DNA of 64,000 nt from assembly GCF_003293745.1 (NCBI RefSeq), contig NZ_PTLZ01000001.1, forward strand, positions 248,001 to 312,000, in the 5' to 3' direction. This DNA is from Herminiimonas fonticola (GTDB lineage: Bacteria; Pseudomonadota; Gammaproteobacteria; Burkholderiales; Burkholderiaceae_D). The first letter of the stretch is position 1; the number at the start of each line of letters is the position of its first letter. Shown in pieces: positions 9,375-20,274 of this stretch. The translations under genes and the position numbers were made by a program. A model generated the notes under the pieces. It ran no database searches. It was not told where the DNA came from and saw only the letters and a program-made list of their open reading frames with translations.

Positions 9375-9713
9375 ATGCTGCCCGTCGTCCTATTGCAACT
9401 CGCGACTACGGTAATCGCCAGCATTATTGCCGGTTTGATCGCTGGGATGCCGGCGCTGTATTCGGCGCTGTTAGGTGGGTTGTGCTGCGTGGTGCCGAAT
9501 GGTCTCTTTGCGCTACGTTTATTTTCCGCTGCGCAAAAATCCGAGTCTGTTAATCCGATGACTTTTTTCATCGGGGAATTTATCAAGATTGCATTGACGA
9601 TTGCCCTCTTGGGCGCGGTCGTCTGGTTGTACCGCGATTTGAATTTGCTGGCGTTAATCGCCGCGTTCATTGTGGCGCTGAAAAGTTACATCATCTTATT
9701 ATTTAGGCACTGA
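9375..9713 (+). CDS. atpI: ATP synthase accessory protein AtpI
   Basis: Small membrane protein (112 residues) proposed to help assemble the c-ring of F1Fo ATP synthase. Seen: four hydrophobic segments, the glycine-rich [31 protein letters not shown] typical of AtpI in two adjoining pieces, and its canonical place as first gene of the atp operon. Stop is immediately followed by atpB (1-bp gap). Low sequence conservation is normal for this family. Confidence 0.88.
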   Translation: MLPVVLLQLATTVIASIIAGLIAGMPALYSALLGGLCCVVPNGLFALRLFSAAQKSESVNPMTFFIGEFIKIALTIALLGAVVWLYRDLNLLALIAAFIVALKSYIILLFRH

Positions 9714-9714
9714 C

Positions 9715-10560
9715 ATGGCGACTGAAATGGCTACTGCAGGGGCGGCGCATCACGCAGCACCAACCGCTTCCGAATATATCGTCCACCATCTGGGACATTT
9801 TTCGACCAAGCATCAGGACAAGATCGTTGATTTTTCGATCATTAATATGGACACGATTTTCTGGTCCATCTTTGCTGGCGTTGTTGGCTGCTTTTTCATG
9901 TGGCTGGCTGCGCGCAAGGCAACTTCCGGCGTTCCAGGTCGTTTCCAGGCTGCGGTTGAGATGGTCGTTGAAATGGTCGACAACCAGGCTAAATCAATTG
10001 TTCATGGCGACCGTACTTTCATTGCGCCATTGGCATTGACCGTATTCGTTTGGGTTGCACTGATGAACTCGCTGGATTTCTTGCCAGTTGATATGTTCTC
10101 GGCCTTCTTCCACGCAGTCGGTATTGATCACATTTTCCCGTATCACCGCGTTGTTCCTACTGCCGATTTGAATGGCACTATGGGCATCGCACTCGGCGTC
10201 TTCGCGCTGATGATTTTCTACAACATCAAAATCAAAGGAGCTGGCGGCTTCGTTCATGAATTGTTCGCTGCTCCGTTTGGTATCTGGCTTGCACCGTTCA
10301 ACTTGCTGTTGAACATGATTGAATTCGCAGCGAAAACCGTCTCCCTGGCGATGCGGTTGTTCGGCAACATGTACGCTGGCGAATTGTTGTTCCTGTTGAT
10401 TGCATTGCTGGGTTCCACCGCGACAGCGTTCGGTTTCTTCGGTCATGTAGTAGCAGGTACCTTGTGGGCAATCTTCCACATCCTGATCGTTTTCCTGCAG
10501 GCATTTATTTTCATGATGCTGACGCTGGTGTATATCGGCCAGGCGCATGAAGGGCACTAA
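9715..10560 (+). CDS. atpB: F1Fo ATP synthase subunit a
   Basis: Integral membrane stator subunit forming the two proton half-channels against the c-ring. 281 residues. Seen: about six membrane segments and the essential arginine in [16 protein letters not shown] near residue 220. The N-terminal stretch before the first membrane helix is His- and Ala-rich. Second gene of the atp operon; a 92-bp AT-rich gap separates it from atpE, which may carry translation-enhancing sequence for the highly produced c subunit. Confidence 0.97.
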   Translation: MATEMATAGAAHHAAPTASEYIVHHLGHFSTKHQDKIVDFSIINMDTIFWSIFAGVVGCFFMWLAARKATSGVPGRFQAAVEMVVEMVDNQAKSIVHGDRTFIAPLALTVFVWVALMNSLDFLPVDMFSAFFHAVGIDHIFPYHRVVPTADLNGTMGIALGVFALMIFYNIKIKGAGGFVHELFAAPFGIWLAPFNLLLNMIEFAAKTVSLAMRLFGNMYAGELLFLLIALLGSTATAFGFFGHVVAGTLWAIFHILIVFLQAFIFMMLTLVYIGQAHEGH

Positions 10561-10625
10561 GATTTTTGAAATTGGTTTTGGAATTGCAGTATTAGCAGGC
10601 TCCGTTTTTTAGTATTAATTTTTGA

Positions 10626-10898
<273 letters not shown>

Positions 10899-10964
10899 TT
10901 CGGTCGTTGACCGGTTTCACGCTGAAGACATTTTCGGCATACGTTACTTAGAGAAGGAAATACC

Positions 10965-11435
10965 ATGAACTTAAATGCAACTTTGATTGCGCAGTTCGTG
11001 GTCTTCTTCATCCTGGCAGGCTTCACGATGAAATTCGTGTGGCCACCATTGATGAATGCGCTCGATGAGCGCGCCAAGAAGATCGCGGACGGTTTGGCAG
11101 CTGCCGAACGTGGCAAGTCTGATCTGGCAGCCGCTGAAAAGCGCGCCCAGGCAGAACTGACATCTGCGCAAGAAGCAGGTCAAAAGCGTATCGGCGATGC
11201 CGAGAAGCGCGGCCAAAGCATTATTGATGAAGCCAAGAAAACAGCCGCTGAAGAAGCTGCGCGTATCATCGCGACAGCCAAGGCAGATGCTGATCAGCAA
11301 GCAACCCAGGTTCGCGAAGCATTGCGTGACCAGGTCGCTACCCTTGCAGTTAAAGGTGCTGAGCAAATTCTGAAGCGTGAAGTCAATGCTGCAGTCCACG
11401 CCGATCTGTTGAACCAACTGAAAGCCGAGCTGTAA
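10965..11435 (+). CDS. atpF: F1Fo ATP synthase subunit b
   Basis: Peripheral-stalk subunit, 156 residues. Seen: one N-terminal membrane helix (about residues 5-25, [19 protein letters not shown]) followed by a long charged alanine/lysine/glutamate-rich helix typical of the dimeric stalk. RBS AGAAGGAAA lies 7 bp before the ATG. Two bases separate its stop from atpH. Confidence 0.96.
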   Translation: MNLNATLIAQFVVFFILAGFTMKFVWPPLMNALDERAKKIADGLAAAERGKSDLAAAEKRAQAELTSAQEAGQKRIGDAEKRGQSIIDEAKKTAAEEAARIIATAKADADQQATQVREALRDQVATLAVKGAEQILKREVNAAVHADLLNQLKAEL

Positions 11436-11437
11436 TC

Positions 11438-11971
11438 ATGGCCGAACTCGCAACGATTGCCCGTCCTTACGCCGAAGCTCTGTTCCGTGTGGCGAAAGCC
11501 GCTGATTTGAATGGCTGGTCTGAACTGGTTTCCGAAATGGCACAGGTTGCTGCGAATCCCGATGTGTATGCATTGGCGCACAACCCGAAAGTTTCGGATG
11601 ACGTTATCAGCAATGCATTCATCTCGGCGCTCAAATCGCCGGTTGGCGCTGAAGCGAAAAACTTCATCAACATGCTGGTGCAAAATGACCGCCTGACGCT
11701 GTTGCCGGAAATCGCGACACAGTTTCACGCATTGAAAAATGCACAAGAAGGCGCCGCTGATGCAGAAATCGTCAGCGCGTTTGAACTGTCGTCAGCGCAG
11801 TTGACCGAGCTGGTCGCAACGCTGGAAAAGAAATTCGGCCGCAAGCTTAATCCGACCGTCGCTGTTGATAGCGCATTGATCGGTGGCGTGCGTGTCGTTG
11901 TTGGTGATGAAGTGCTCGACACCTCGGTGCGCGCGAAACTGCAACAGATGCAAGTTGCGTTGACTGCGTAA
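11438..11971 (+). CDS. atpH: F1Fo ATP synthase subunit delta
   Basis: Stator subunit linking the b dimer to the top of F1. 177 residues, normal length. Seen: N-terminal [17 protein letters not shown] and the C-terminal block [26 protein letters not shown] characteristic of OSCP/delta. Third of the closely spaced atpF-atpH-atpA genes. Confidence 0.97.
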   Translation: MAELATIARPYAEALFRVAKAADLNGWSELVSEMAQVAANPDVYALAHNPKVSDDVISNAFISALKSPVGAEAKNFINMLVQNDRLTLLPEIATQFHALKNAQEGAADAEIVSAFELSSAQLTELVATLEKKFGRKLNPTVAVDSALIGGVRVVVGDEVLDTSVRAKLQQMQVALTA

Positions 11972-12020
11972 TCGTCGTCGGACCTAGCCCAAGCTACAGA
12001 GAAAAATTTTAGGAGTTTAT

Positions 12021-13556
12021 ATGCAACTCAACCCGTCTGAAATCAGCGAACTGATCAAGAGCCGCATTCAAGGCCTTGGCGACACCGCTGAGATTCGCAA
12101 TCAAGGCACGGTTATTTCCGTGTCCGACGGTATCTGCCGCATCCACGGTCTGTCCGACGTCATGCAAGGCGAGATGCTGGAATTCCCAGGCAATACTTTC
12201 GGCCTCGCGCTGAATCTGGAACGTGATTCCGTCGGCGCCGTTATTCTGGGCGAATACGAGCACATCTCTGAAGGCGACACGGTTAAATGTACCGGTCGTA
12301 TTCTGGAAGTGCCTATCGGTCCTGAACTGCGCGGCCGCGTCGTTAATGCTCTCGGTCAACCGATCGACGGCAAAGGTCCAGTCAATGCAAAATTGACCGC
12401 TCCTATCGAAAAAATCGCACCAGGCGTTATTGCTCGTCAATCCGTCGACCAACCAATGCAAACCGGTATCAAAGCGATTGACGCGATGGTACCTATCGGT
12501 CGCGGTCAACGCGAACTGATCATTGGTGATCGCCAAACTGGTAAAACAGCTGTCGCGATCGATGCCATCATCAATCAAAAAGGTCAAAACGTAACGTGTA
12601 TCTACGTTGCTATCGGCCAAAAAGCATCGTCGATCAAAAACATCGTTCGTTCGCTGGAACAACACGGCGCGATGGAATACACCATCGTGGTTGCTGCAAC
12701 GGCATCTGAATCGGCTGCTATGCAGTTCGTTTCGGCTTACTCCGGTTGCGCCATGGGCGAATACTTCCGCGATCGCGGTGAAGATGCGCTGATCGTGTAT
12801 GACGATTTGTCGAAACAAGCTGTTGCGTACCGTCAAGTGTCCTTGCTGTTGCGTCGTCCACCAGGCCGCGAAGCGTTCCCTGGCGACGTGTTCTATCTCC
12901 ACAGCCGTTTGCTCGAACGCGCAGCACGTGTTAACGCCGACTACGTCGAAGCGTTCACCAAAGGCGCAGTAAAAGGCAAGACCGGTTCGTTGACAGCATT
13001 GCCTATCATCGAAACACAAGCAGGCGACGTTTCCGCATTCGTTCCAACCAACGTAATTTCGATTACCGACGGTCAGATCTTCCTGGAAACATCGTTGTTC
13101 AACTCGGGCGTCCGTCCAGCGATTAACGCTGGTATCTCGGTATCGCGCGTTGGTGGTGCTGCTCAAACCAAAGTCATCAAGGGCCTGTCCGGCGGTATCC
13201 GTACCGATTTGGCGCAGTACCGTGAATTGGCTGCGTTTGCTCAGTTCGCTTCGGATCTGGATGCATCGACCCGTAAGCAACTCGACCGCGGTGCACGTGT
13301 AACCGAATTGTTGAAACAAGCTCAGTACGCTCCATTGTCGATCTCGTTGATGGCGGTTTCGCTGTTTGCGGTCAACAAAGGTTACTTCGATGACCTCGAA
13401 GTCAAACGTGTACTCGCATTCGAATCAGGTCTGCACGGTTTCATGAAGTCCAGCCACGCAGCATTGCTGCAAAAAATCGAAGACACCAAAAAGCTCGAGA
13501 AAGACGACGAAGCTGCATTGGCTGCTGCGATTGCTGATTTCAAAAAATCGTTCTGA
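12021..13556 (+). CDS. atpA: F1Fo ATP synthase subunit alpha
   Basis: Regulatory nucleotide-binding subunit of the F1 head, 511 residues. Seen: P-loop [13 protein letters not shown] near residue 170, the arginine-finger region [12 protein letters not shown] and N-terminal beta-barrel. An RBS TAGGAG precedes the ATG. Codon choice here and in atpD (many CAA, GAA, CGT and ACC codons) differs slightly from neighbours, as expected for a highly expressed gene. Confidence 0.98.
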   Translation: MQLNPSEISELIKSRIQGLGDTAEIRNQGTVISVSDGICRIHGLSDVMQGEMLEFPGNTFGLALNLERDSVGAVILGEYEHISEGDTVKCTGRILEVPIGPELRGRVVNALGQPIDGKGPVNAKLTAPIEKIAPGVIARQSVDQPMQTGIKAIDAMVPIGRGQRELIIGDRQTGKTAVAIDAIINQKGQNVTCIYVAIGQKASSIKNIVRSLEQHGAMEYTIVVAATASESAAMQFVSAYSGCAMGEYFRDRGEDALIVYDDLSKQAVAYRQVSLLLRRPPGREAFPGDVFYLHSRLLERAARVNADYVEAFTKGAVKGKTGSLTALPIIETQAGDVSAFVPTNVISITDGQIFLETSLFNSGVRPAINAGISVSRVGGAAQTKVIKGLSGGIRTDLAQYRELAAFAQFASDLDASTRKQLDRGARVTELLKQAQYAPLSISLMAVSLFAVNKGYFDDLEVKRVLAFESGLHGFMKSSHAALLQKIEDTKKLEKDDEAALAAAIADFKKSF

Positions 13557-13583
13557 TTCCGGGGCTATAAGGAGTAATAACTC

Positions 13584-14453
13584 ATGGCTTCAGGCAAAGA
13601 GATACGTGGCAAGATCAAGAGCGTAGAAAATACGAAGAAGATCACCAAGGCGATGGAAATGGTCGCAGCATCCAAAATGCGCAAGGCGCAAGACCGGATG
13701 CACGCGGCTCGTCCATACAGCGACAAGATTCGTAATATCGCTGCCAACTTGTCGCAAGCCAATCCGGAATACTCGCATCCGTTTCTGGTGAAGTCGGATG
13801 TGTCGAAAACGGTTGGTTTCATTATCGTGACGACTGACAAGGGTTTGTGTGGCGGTATGAACACGAACTCCCTGCGTATCGTGACGACTAAATTGCGCGA
13901 ACTTGAAGCGCAAGGCAAGAAGGTCGAAACCGTCGCAATCGGCAATAAAGGTTTGGGCTTCCTGAATCGTATCGGCGCACGTGTTGTGTCGCATGCGGTG
14001 CAAATCGGCGACACCCCTCACCTGGACAAGTTGATTGGTCCGGTCAAGGTGATGCTCGATGCGTATCAAGACGGCAAGCTGGACGCGGTGTATGTCGTGT
14101 ACACCAAGTTCATCAACACGATGAAGCAAGAGCCGATGATGGAGCAGTTGCTGCCATTGGCCGCTGATGCGTTGAAGGCAGATGCAGATTCGCTGGCTTG
14201 GGATTACATCTATGAGCCGGATGCGCAAGCCGTGATTGATGAATTGTTGATCCGTTATGTTGAAGCGCTGATTTTCCAGTCTGTAGCGGAAAACCTCGCG
14301 TCCGAGCAATCGGCTCGCATGGTGGCGATGAAATCGGCAAGCGACAATGCAGGTAGCGTGATTGGTGAACTGAAGCTGGTCTATAACAAGACGCGTCAGG
14401 CTGCGATTACGAAAGAACTTTCCGAGATCGTTGCCGGTGCGGCTGCGGTTTAA
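13584..14453 (+). CDS. atpG: F1Fo ATP synthase subunit gamma
   Basis: Central rotor shaft, 289 residues. Seen: conserved N-terminal helix [20 protein letters not shown], the middle [15 protein letters not shown] and the C-terminal helix region [29 protein letters not shown] lies 10 bp before the ATG. Sits between atpA and atpD as in all proteobacterial atp operons. Confidence 0.98.
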   Translation: MASGKEIRGKIKSVENTKKITKAMEMVAASKMRKAQDRMHAARPYSDKIRNIAANLSQANPEYSHPFLVKSDVSKTVGFIIVTTDKGLCGGMNTNSLRIVTTKLRELEAQGKKVETVAIGNKGLGFLNRIGARVVSHAVQIGDTPHLDKLIGPVKVMLDAYQDGKLDAVYVVYTKFINTMKQEPMMEQLLPLAADALKADADSLAWDYIYEPDAQAVIDELLIRYVEALIFQSVAENLASEQSARMVAMKSASDNAGSVIGELKLVYNKTRQAAITKELSEIVAGAAAV

Positions 14454-14513
14454 TTCGATTGCTGGACAACTCCAAGCGTAAGCAAGGCGTTGTTCTCAAC
14501 AACCAGATTTTAA

Positions 14514-15938
<1,425 letters not shown>

Positions 15939-16026
15939 TCATTGAGCAGCTTGCGCGGTGCAGCTTCAACGCTGCATGCGCAAGCAAACGTTTTCCGGTC
16001 TTTGGACGAAGAAATAAGGTTCTAAC

Positions 16027-16449
16027 ATGGCACACACAATGCGCGTAGAGGTAGTCTCCGCCGAAGAAGAAATCTTCTCCGGCGAAGCAGAGTTTGTCGC
16101 GCTGCCGGGCGAATCAGGCGAACTCGGCATCTTGCCGGGCCACACGCCACTGATCACACGCATCCGACCAGGTGCGGTTCGCATCAAGATTGCCGGCCAG
16201 GCTGAAGACGAATTTGTCTTTGTAGCAGGCGGTATTCTGGAAGTGCAACCACACGGCGTGACGGTTCTGGCCGACACCGCGATTCGCGGTGCCGATCTGG
16301 ATGAAGCCAAGGCAGCAGAAGCAAAACAATTGGCCGAAGAAGCACTGGTCAATAGAGAATCGAAAATCGACTACGCACAAGCACAGGCTGAATTGGCCTC
16401 AGCGATTGCACAGTTGGCGGCGATTCAACGGTTGCGTCAAAAACGTTAA
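16027..16449 (+). CDS. atpC: F1Fo ATP synthase subunit epsilon
   Basis: Regulatory rotor subunit that can inhibit ATP hydrolysis, 140 residues. Seen: N-terminal beta-sandwich with [17 protein letters not shown] and a C-terminal alpha-helical hairpin ([15 protein letters not shown] onward). Last gene of the operon, directly followed by a strong terminator. Confidence 0.97.
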   Translation: MAHTMRVEVVSAEEEIFSGEAEFVALPGESGELGILPGHTPLITRIRPGAVRIKIAGQAEDEFVFVAGGILEVQPHGVTVLADTAIRGADLDEAKAAEAKQLAEEALVNRESKIDYAQAQAELASAIAQLAAIQRLRQKR

Positions 16450-16470
16450 TCGGGAATTCCCGCATACAAT

Positions 16471-16502
16471 GAAGGGCAGCTTAGGCTGCCCTTCTTGTTT
16501 TT
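16471..16502 (+). terminator. Intrinsic terminator of the atp operon
   Basis: A perfect 10-bp stem GAAGGGCAGC / GCTGCCCTTC with a 4-base TTAG loop is followed by TTGTTTTT, 21 bp after the atpC stop. Confidence 0.92.
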
Positions 16503-16514
16503 GGAAAAGGAATC

Positions 16515-16958
16515 ATGAATCAAAATCCGCAAACCATCACCAAGTTACTGGCCGAATCACGCGTCATTGCCATCGTCGGCTTATCCCCCAAGTCGGATAG
16601 GCCCAGCCATGGCGTCGCCGCCTACCTGCAACGCCACGGATACCGGATTATTCCAGTCAATCCGGTGTGTGCAGGCACTCACATTCTCGGTGAGCATTGC
16701 TATGCAACGTTGATGTTGGCAGCCGCAGCGCTGGAGGAGCAGCAAACGCGTATCGATCTGGTGGATATTTTCCGCAAATCAGAATTGGTCGGCCCCATCG
16801 TCGATGAAGCTATTGCGATCCATGCCCGAGGCGTATGGCTGCAAATTGGCGTGATCAATGAAGCGGCAAGCGACAAGGCGCGTGCCGCCGGCCTGGATGT
16901 CGTCGCAGATCGTTGTACAAAAATCGATCATGCCATCTGGCATGCCGAGCAAGGTTAA
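16515..16958 (+). CDS. CoA-binding domain protein (YccU family)
   Basis: Small Rossmann-fold protein of the CoA_binding_2/YccU family, 147 residues, predicted cytoplasmic; precise role unknown. Seen: the nucleotide-site stretch VIAIVGLSPKSDRPSHGVA at about 16-34, GYRIIPVNPV, IDLVDIFRKSE and the late VADRCTKIDH block with a conserved cysteine. It starts 12 bp after the atp terminator, so its promoter must lie in or near that terminator or it relies on read-through. Followed closely by ppk2. Confidence 0.85.
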   Translation: MNQNPQTITKLLAESRVIAIVGLSPKSDRPSHGVAAYLQRHGYRIIPVNPVCAGTHILGEHCYATLMLAAAALEEQQTRIDLVDIFRKSELVGPIVDEAIAIHARGVWLQIGVINEAASDKARAAGLDVVADRCTKIDHAIWHAEQG

Positions 16959-16969
16959 CGGAGATCACT

Positions 16970-17779
16970 ATGGCCAGCATCCAGCAACAATTCCGAGCGA
17001 CTAAAAAGCAAAAGATAGTGGATGCGGCTGCCGGCAAGAAACCGCTTTCCAGCGGCGACAAGGCCGGGGATAAATTGCAGGTTGAGCAGCTCGCACAGCA
17101 GATTGCCGACGTGCAGGAGATTTTGTACGCCGAACGCAAACATAAAATCCTGATCGTCTTGCAAGGTATGGATACCTCCGGCAAGGATGGCACTGTGCGC
17201 GGTGTGTTCGGCAAGATTGATCCGCTCGGTGTCAGCAGCATCGCTTTCAAGGCACCGACTGCGGAAGAGAAGGCGCACGATTATTTGTGGCGCGTGCATC
17301 AGCAAGTGCCGGGGCTGGGCGAGTTCACGATTTTCAATCGTAGTCATTACGAAGATGTATTAATCACACGCGTACACGACTGGATAGACAACAAGGAATG
17401 TGCAAGGCGTTATGAGCACATACGCGCATTTGAAAAAATGCTGGCGGAAACCGGTACCGTCATTCTCAAATTCTTTTTGCACATTTCCAGCGACGCGCAA
17501 AAGCAGCGGCTGGAAGAGCGTATCGCCTATTCCGACAAGCACTGGAAGTTTGATCCCAACGATCTGGAAGAGCGCAAATACTGGAGCGATTACCAGCGTC
17601 AGTATGCAAAGGCGATCGCTGAAACCGATGCCGCTCATGCGCCGTGGTACGTGATTCCAGCTGATTCAAAAACACATCGCAATCTGGCGATAGCCAGCAT
17701 CTTGCTGGATACCTTGCAGAAGTTGAAACCGGCTTTTCCTCCGGCTAATCCAGCGTTTGCGAAGTTGAAGGTCGTCTGA
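16970..17779 (+). CDS. ppk2: Polyphosphate:nucleotide phosphotransferase (PPK2 family)
   Basis: Uses inorganic polyphosphate to phosphorylate nucleoside mono- or diphosphates, and the reverse. 269 residues from ATG 16970, preceded by ACGGAGAT; a longer frame into the upstream gene lacks support. Seen: P-loop GMDTSGKDG at 66-74, Walker B-like FNRSHYEDVL near 125-135, basic lid region RLEERIAYSDKHWKFDPND. Length and motifs fit the single-domain PPK2 subgroup; AMP versus ADP/GDP preference cannot be assigned from motifs alone. Next to the ATP synthase operon, which suits an energy-balancing role, though that link is inferred. Confidence 0.9.
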   Translation: MASIQQQFRATKKQKIVDAAAGKKPLSSGDKAGDKLQVEQLAQQIADVQEILYAERKHKILIVLQGMDTSGKDGTVRGVFGKIDPLGVSSIAFKAPTAEEKAHDYLWRVHQQVPGLGEFTIFNRSHYEDVLITRVHDWIDNKECARRYEHIRAFEKMLAETGTVILKFFLHISSDAQKQRLEERIAYSDKHWKFDPNDLEERKYWSDYQRQYAKAIAETDAAHAPWYVIPADSKTHRNLAIASILLDTLQKLKPAFPPANPAFAKLKVV

Positions 17780-17821
17780 CGCAGATGCGTCGGACTCAAA
17801 CGATAGCGCGTCATCTCATCG

Positions 17822-18628
17822 TTACATTGCCATTCTGTTGTCGTCAGGTGTCGCATGACCCGATGATTCAGCGGGTTTAAGGCGACTGAGGAAGGACAGC
17901 AACTCTATCGGCAGAGGAAAGATGATGGTCGTGTTTTTATCTGCTCCTATCACCGTCAGGGTTTCCAGATAACGCAACTGTATTGCTTGTGGTTCCTGTG
18001 CCAGGATTTTGGCTGCAGCAAATAATTTTTCAGACGCCTGCAATTCGCCTTCGGCATGAATTACTTTGGCGCGCCGCTCACGTTCAGCCTCCGCTTGTCT
18101 GGCGATGGCTCTGATCATGGATTCCGTCAGATCGACTTGCTTGATCTCGACGTTGGCAACCTTGATGCCCCACGAGTCGGTTTGTACATCCAGCGATTCT
18201 CTAATGTCGTGATTCAATTTTTCCCGCTCGGCCAGCATGTCATCCAAAACGTGCTTGCCTAATACCGAACGCAACATGGTTTGTGCCAATTGGCTCGTTG
18301 CGTTCAGGTAATTCGCCACCTGAATGATCGCCTTTTGCGGATCAATGATGCGGAAGTACACAACGGCACTGACCTTCACGGAAACGTTATCGCGCGAGAT
18401 GACATCCTGAGTCGGCACCTCGAGCACCACGGTACGCAAATCCACGCGTACTACCTGCTGAATCAAGGGAATGATGATGACCAGACCTGGCCCCTTCACC
18501 TTCCAGAAGCGGCCCAAGGTAAAGACGACGCCACGCTCATACTCGCGGAAAATCTTGATGGCCGAGACGAGGAAAACGATGATAGCAAGGGTAAAAAAAG
18601 ACGGAAGCCAGTTTAGTTCGGAGAACAT
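17822..18628 (-). CDS. Slipin (SPFH/stomatin-like membrane protein)
   Basis: SPFH-domain protein anchored by an N-terminal hydrophobic segment (about residues 8-25, [17 protein letters not shown]), 268 residues. Seen: [23 protein letters not shown] split over residues 27-49, the stomatin core with [20 protein letters not shown], and a charged helical tail with [19 protein letters not shown]. Members form oligomeric membrane scaffolds linked to membrane-domain organisation and protease control. They commonly sit beside an NfeD gene; none is present here. Convergent with ppk2. Confidence 0.92.
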   Translation of the reverse strand: MFSELNWLPSFFTLAIIVFLVSAIKIFREYERGVVFTLGRFWKVKGPGLVIIIPLIQQVVRVDLRTVVLEVPTQDVISRDNVSVKVSAVVYFRIIDPQKAIIQVANYLNATSQLAQTMLRSVLGKHVLDDMLAEREKLNHDIRESLDVQTDSWGIKVANVEIKQVDLTESMIRAIARQAEAERERRAKVIHAEGELQASEKLFAAAKILAQEPQAIQLRYLETLTVIGADKNTTIIFPLPIELLSFLSRLKPAESSGHATPDDNRMAM

Positions 18629-18786
18629 GATGAATCTCCTTTAGCCAATTGCCTCGGTAAAGATGACGAGTGGCAATTGTCACTCGCCATACCGTCAGCA
18701 ATTCATCTATTCATAGTAGGCATTTTTGCCGGGATGTCCATAAAGACATTCTGGACTTTGCACCCAGATCTCCGGCGGGCCGGTAC

Positions 18787-19494
18787 TTATATCGACCACA
18801 TGAACCAGACCCCGGCCAGTAAAGCGCCAACGCTGGTCATGACTGCGATGCTGCGCACGGTGTGCAATTGCGTCCACAGCAGAAGGCCGGTAATTGATAA
18901 CAAGATCAAACTACCGGCGATTGAGTCAGCCAGCAAAACCCAAAAAGCACTCACACCGATAGACATATGCAAGCGGGTCAAAGTACCGATCGGCGTGGCA
19001 TCAACCTGATCCAGTTTAACGAAGCGATTGCCGACGAAATATTCGGCAGATACACCGCGGCCGGGGCGATTCAATGCGATGGTCCAACGCTCTGGCTGGG
19101 TTAATTCGCGGTCATCCCACAGGATGGTTTTTGCCGGTTGGGATTTGACGACGGGTGGTGCAATAGGGACAAAATCCAGTTCCTTTTGCAGCCACCTGGA
19201 CATCTCTTCAGGATTGGCAAAACGGCTGGATGGAAGTGTCAGCTGCGCGGTTGATTGCACAGTTTTCTCAACGGGGATTTTCAGGATGGCGCGATGATTG
19301 AGCAAAATGCCGGTCGCACCAAACAGCAGTCCGAACACGGCACCCCATAGTCCAACGTACAAATGAATCTTGCGCAGCCAGGTGAGGAAGATGGCGCGTT
19401 TGCTGCGCCGACGAACGTGTTTGTCATGCGAAGCAATGCCGGATAAATCGACCGGCTTGCCTTCGCGCGTGCGAAACGTTCCGTCAGCACTCAT
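18787..19494 (-). CDS. PepSY-associated transmembrane protein
   Basis: Inner-membrane protein of the PepSY_TM type, 235 residues. Seen: an arginine-rich cytoplasmic start, first membrane helix near 42-65 (HLYVGLWGAVFGLLFGATGILLN in two parts), a periplasmic domain with WDDRELTQPERWTI and RPGRGVSAEYFVGN, a conserved LTRLHMSIG and two C-terminal membrane helices. Histidines in HLYVG and RLHMS are positioned like haem-ligand or metal-handling residues of the family. Its start is 3 bp after the DUF4198 gene stop; both follow a TonB receptor, so a role in iron-siderophore reduction at the inner membrane is the likely inference. Confidence 0.8.
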   Translation of the reverse strand: MSADGTFRTREGKPVDLSGIASHDKHVRRRSKRAIFLTWLRKIHLYVGLWGAVFGLLFGATGILLNHRAILKIPVEKTVQSTAQLTLPSSRFANPEEMSRWLQKELDFVPIAPPVVKSQPAKTILWDDRELTQPERWTIALNRPGRGVSAEYFVGNRFVKLDQVDATPIGTLTRLHMSIGVSAFWVLLADSIAGSLILLSITGLLLWTQLHTVRSIAVMTSVGALLAGVWFMWSI

Positions 19495-19496
19495 GC

Positions 19497-20219
19497 TTAG
19501 TCCATCGGATGTTTAGGTGGCTGCACCGGGCCGGCATTTGCGCCCTTGCTTTTCACAAAGGTGTAAGTCAAATGATTGCGCAGATTGTCATATGGCTTGC
19601 CCGCAAATTCGCCAGCGGTTTTATCGATGTGCAGCACATGCATCACATACTGGCCGCGCCATGGCGTATTGATTTCAACGATGCCTTGCTCATTGGTGTG
19701 ATGTTCCTGCATCCAAGTGTTAGGCGCGATGACTTCAAGCTTGGCGTTTTTCAGCGGCTGTCCGCGATATAGCAAAACGAAGGAGTTCGCTTTGCTGCCT
19801 TGAGCAATATCCAATACCAGTGGCGATGTTGTACCGCTAGCCAAGGGTTGACCGAGGCGAGCATAGTAATTCGACTTGGCCATGCCGAGGTTGTGTTTGG
19901 TCAGGTCTGCAACAGCAAGGGATTCTTCCAGCGCCAGAACGGTGGATGCTTTGCCGCTGGCAATGCCTAGGTGAGTGGCCGTGCGATTGACATTGACTGA
20001 TTTGACGTCGCTGCCGTTGGGCACGAATGCTTGTAAACCGCTAATGCGATCAAGTTTGCCCGGACTTTTCTCTCTCAACTGAACATCGACTTCGCCGTAA
20101 TACAGTGATGCGTCGGTCTTGCCTGATTCCAGCCAAAGGTAATGTGCTTGCGCTACGCTGCTTACCAACAATGCTGCACAGCAGGCTGTGGCAAGTAAGG
20201 GTTTGATGAAATTTTTCAT
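19497..20219 (-). CDS. DUF4198-like periplasmic protein
   Basis: Exported protein of unknown biochemical role, 240 residues from the ATG at 20219; a longer frame adds 16 residues before the signal peptide. Seen: signal peptide MKNFIKPLLATACCAALLVS ending at SVAQA-HYLWLE, then a beta-rich domain with GQPLKNAKLEVIAPNTWMQE and a transthyretin-like stretch GIVEINTPWRGQYVMHV. Mature proteins starting with His-x-x-(W/L)-L are typical of DUF4198 members associated with metal or TonB systems. Lies between a TonB receptor and a PepSY protein in one orientation, forming a three-gene unit. Confidence 0.78.
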   Translation of the reverse strand: MKNFIKPLLATACCAALLVSSVAQAHYLWLESGKTDASLYYGEVDVQLREKSPGKLDRISGLQAFVPNGSDVKSVNVNRTATHLGIASGKASTVLALEESLAVADLTKHNLGMAKSNYYARLGQPLASGTTSPLVLDIAQGSKANSFVLLYRGQPLKNAKLEVIAPNTWMQEHHTNEQGIVEINTPWRGQYVMHVLHIDKTAGEFAGKPYDNLRNHLTYTFVKSKGANAGPVQPPKHPMD

Positions 20220-20230
20220 TGTTTGCCAAT

Positions 20231-20266
20231 CTAAAAAATTGCCCACGACCTTTAGGGTGGTGGGCA
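20231..20266 (-). terminator. Intrinsic terminator after the TonB receptor gene
   Basis: Read on the minus strand, GCCCACCACC and GGTCGTGGGC form a stem with one mismatch around a CTAAA loop, followed by AATTTTTTAG. It lies between the receptor stop and the DUF4198 start, so it may attenuate rather than stop the downstream genes. Confidence 0.7.
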
Positions 20267-20274
20267 TGTTGTTA

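Noticed and set aside
12009-13319. 436-codon open frame antisense to atpA
   Set aside because: Complement of a highly conserved gene with biased codon use, which often leaves an open antisense frame; no motifs or ribosome site.
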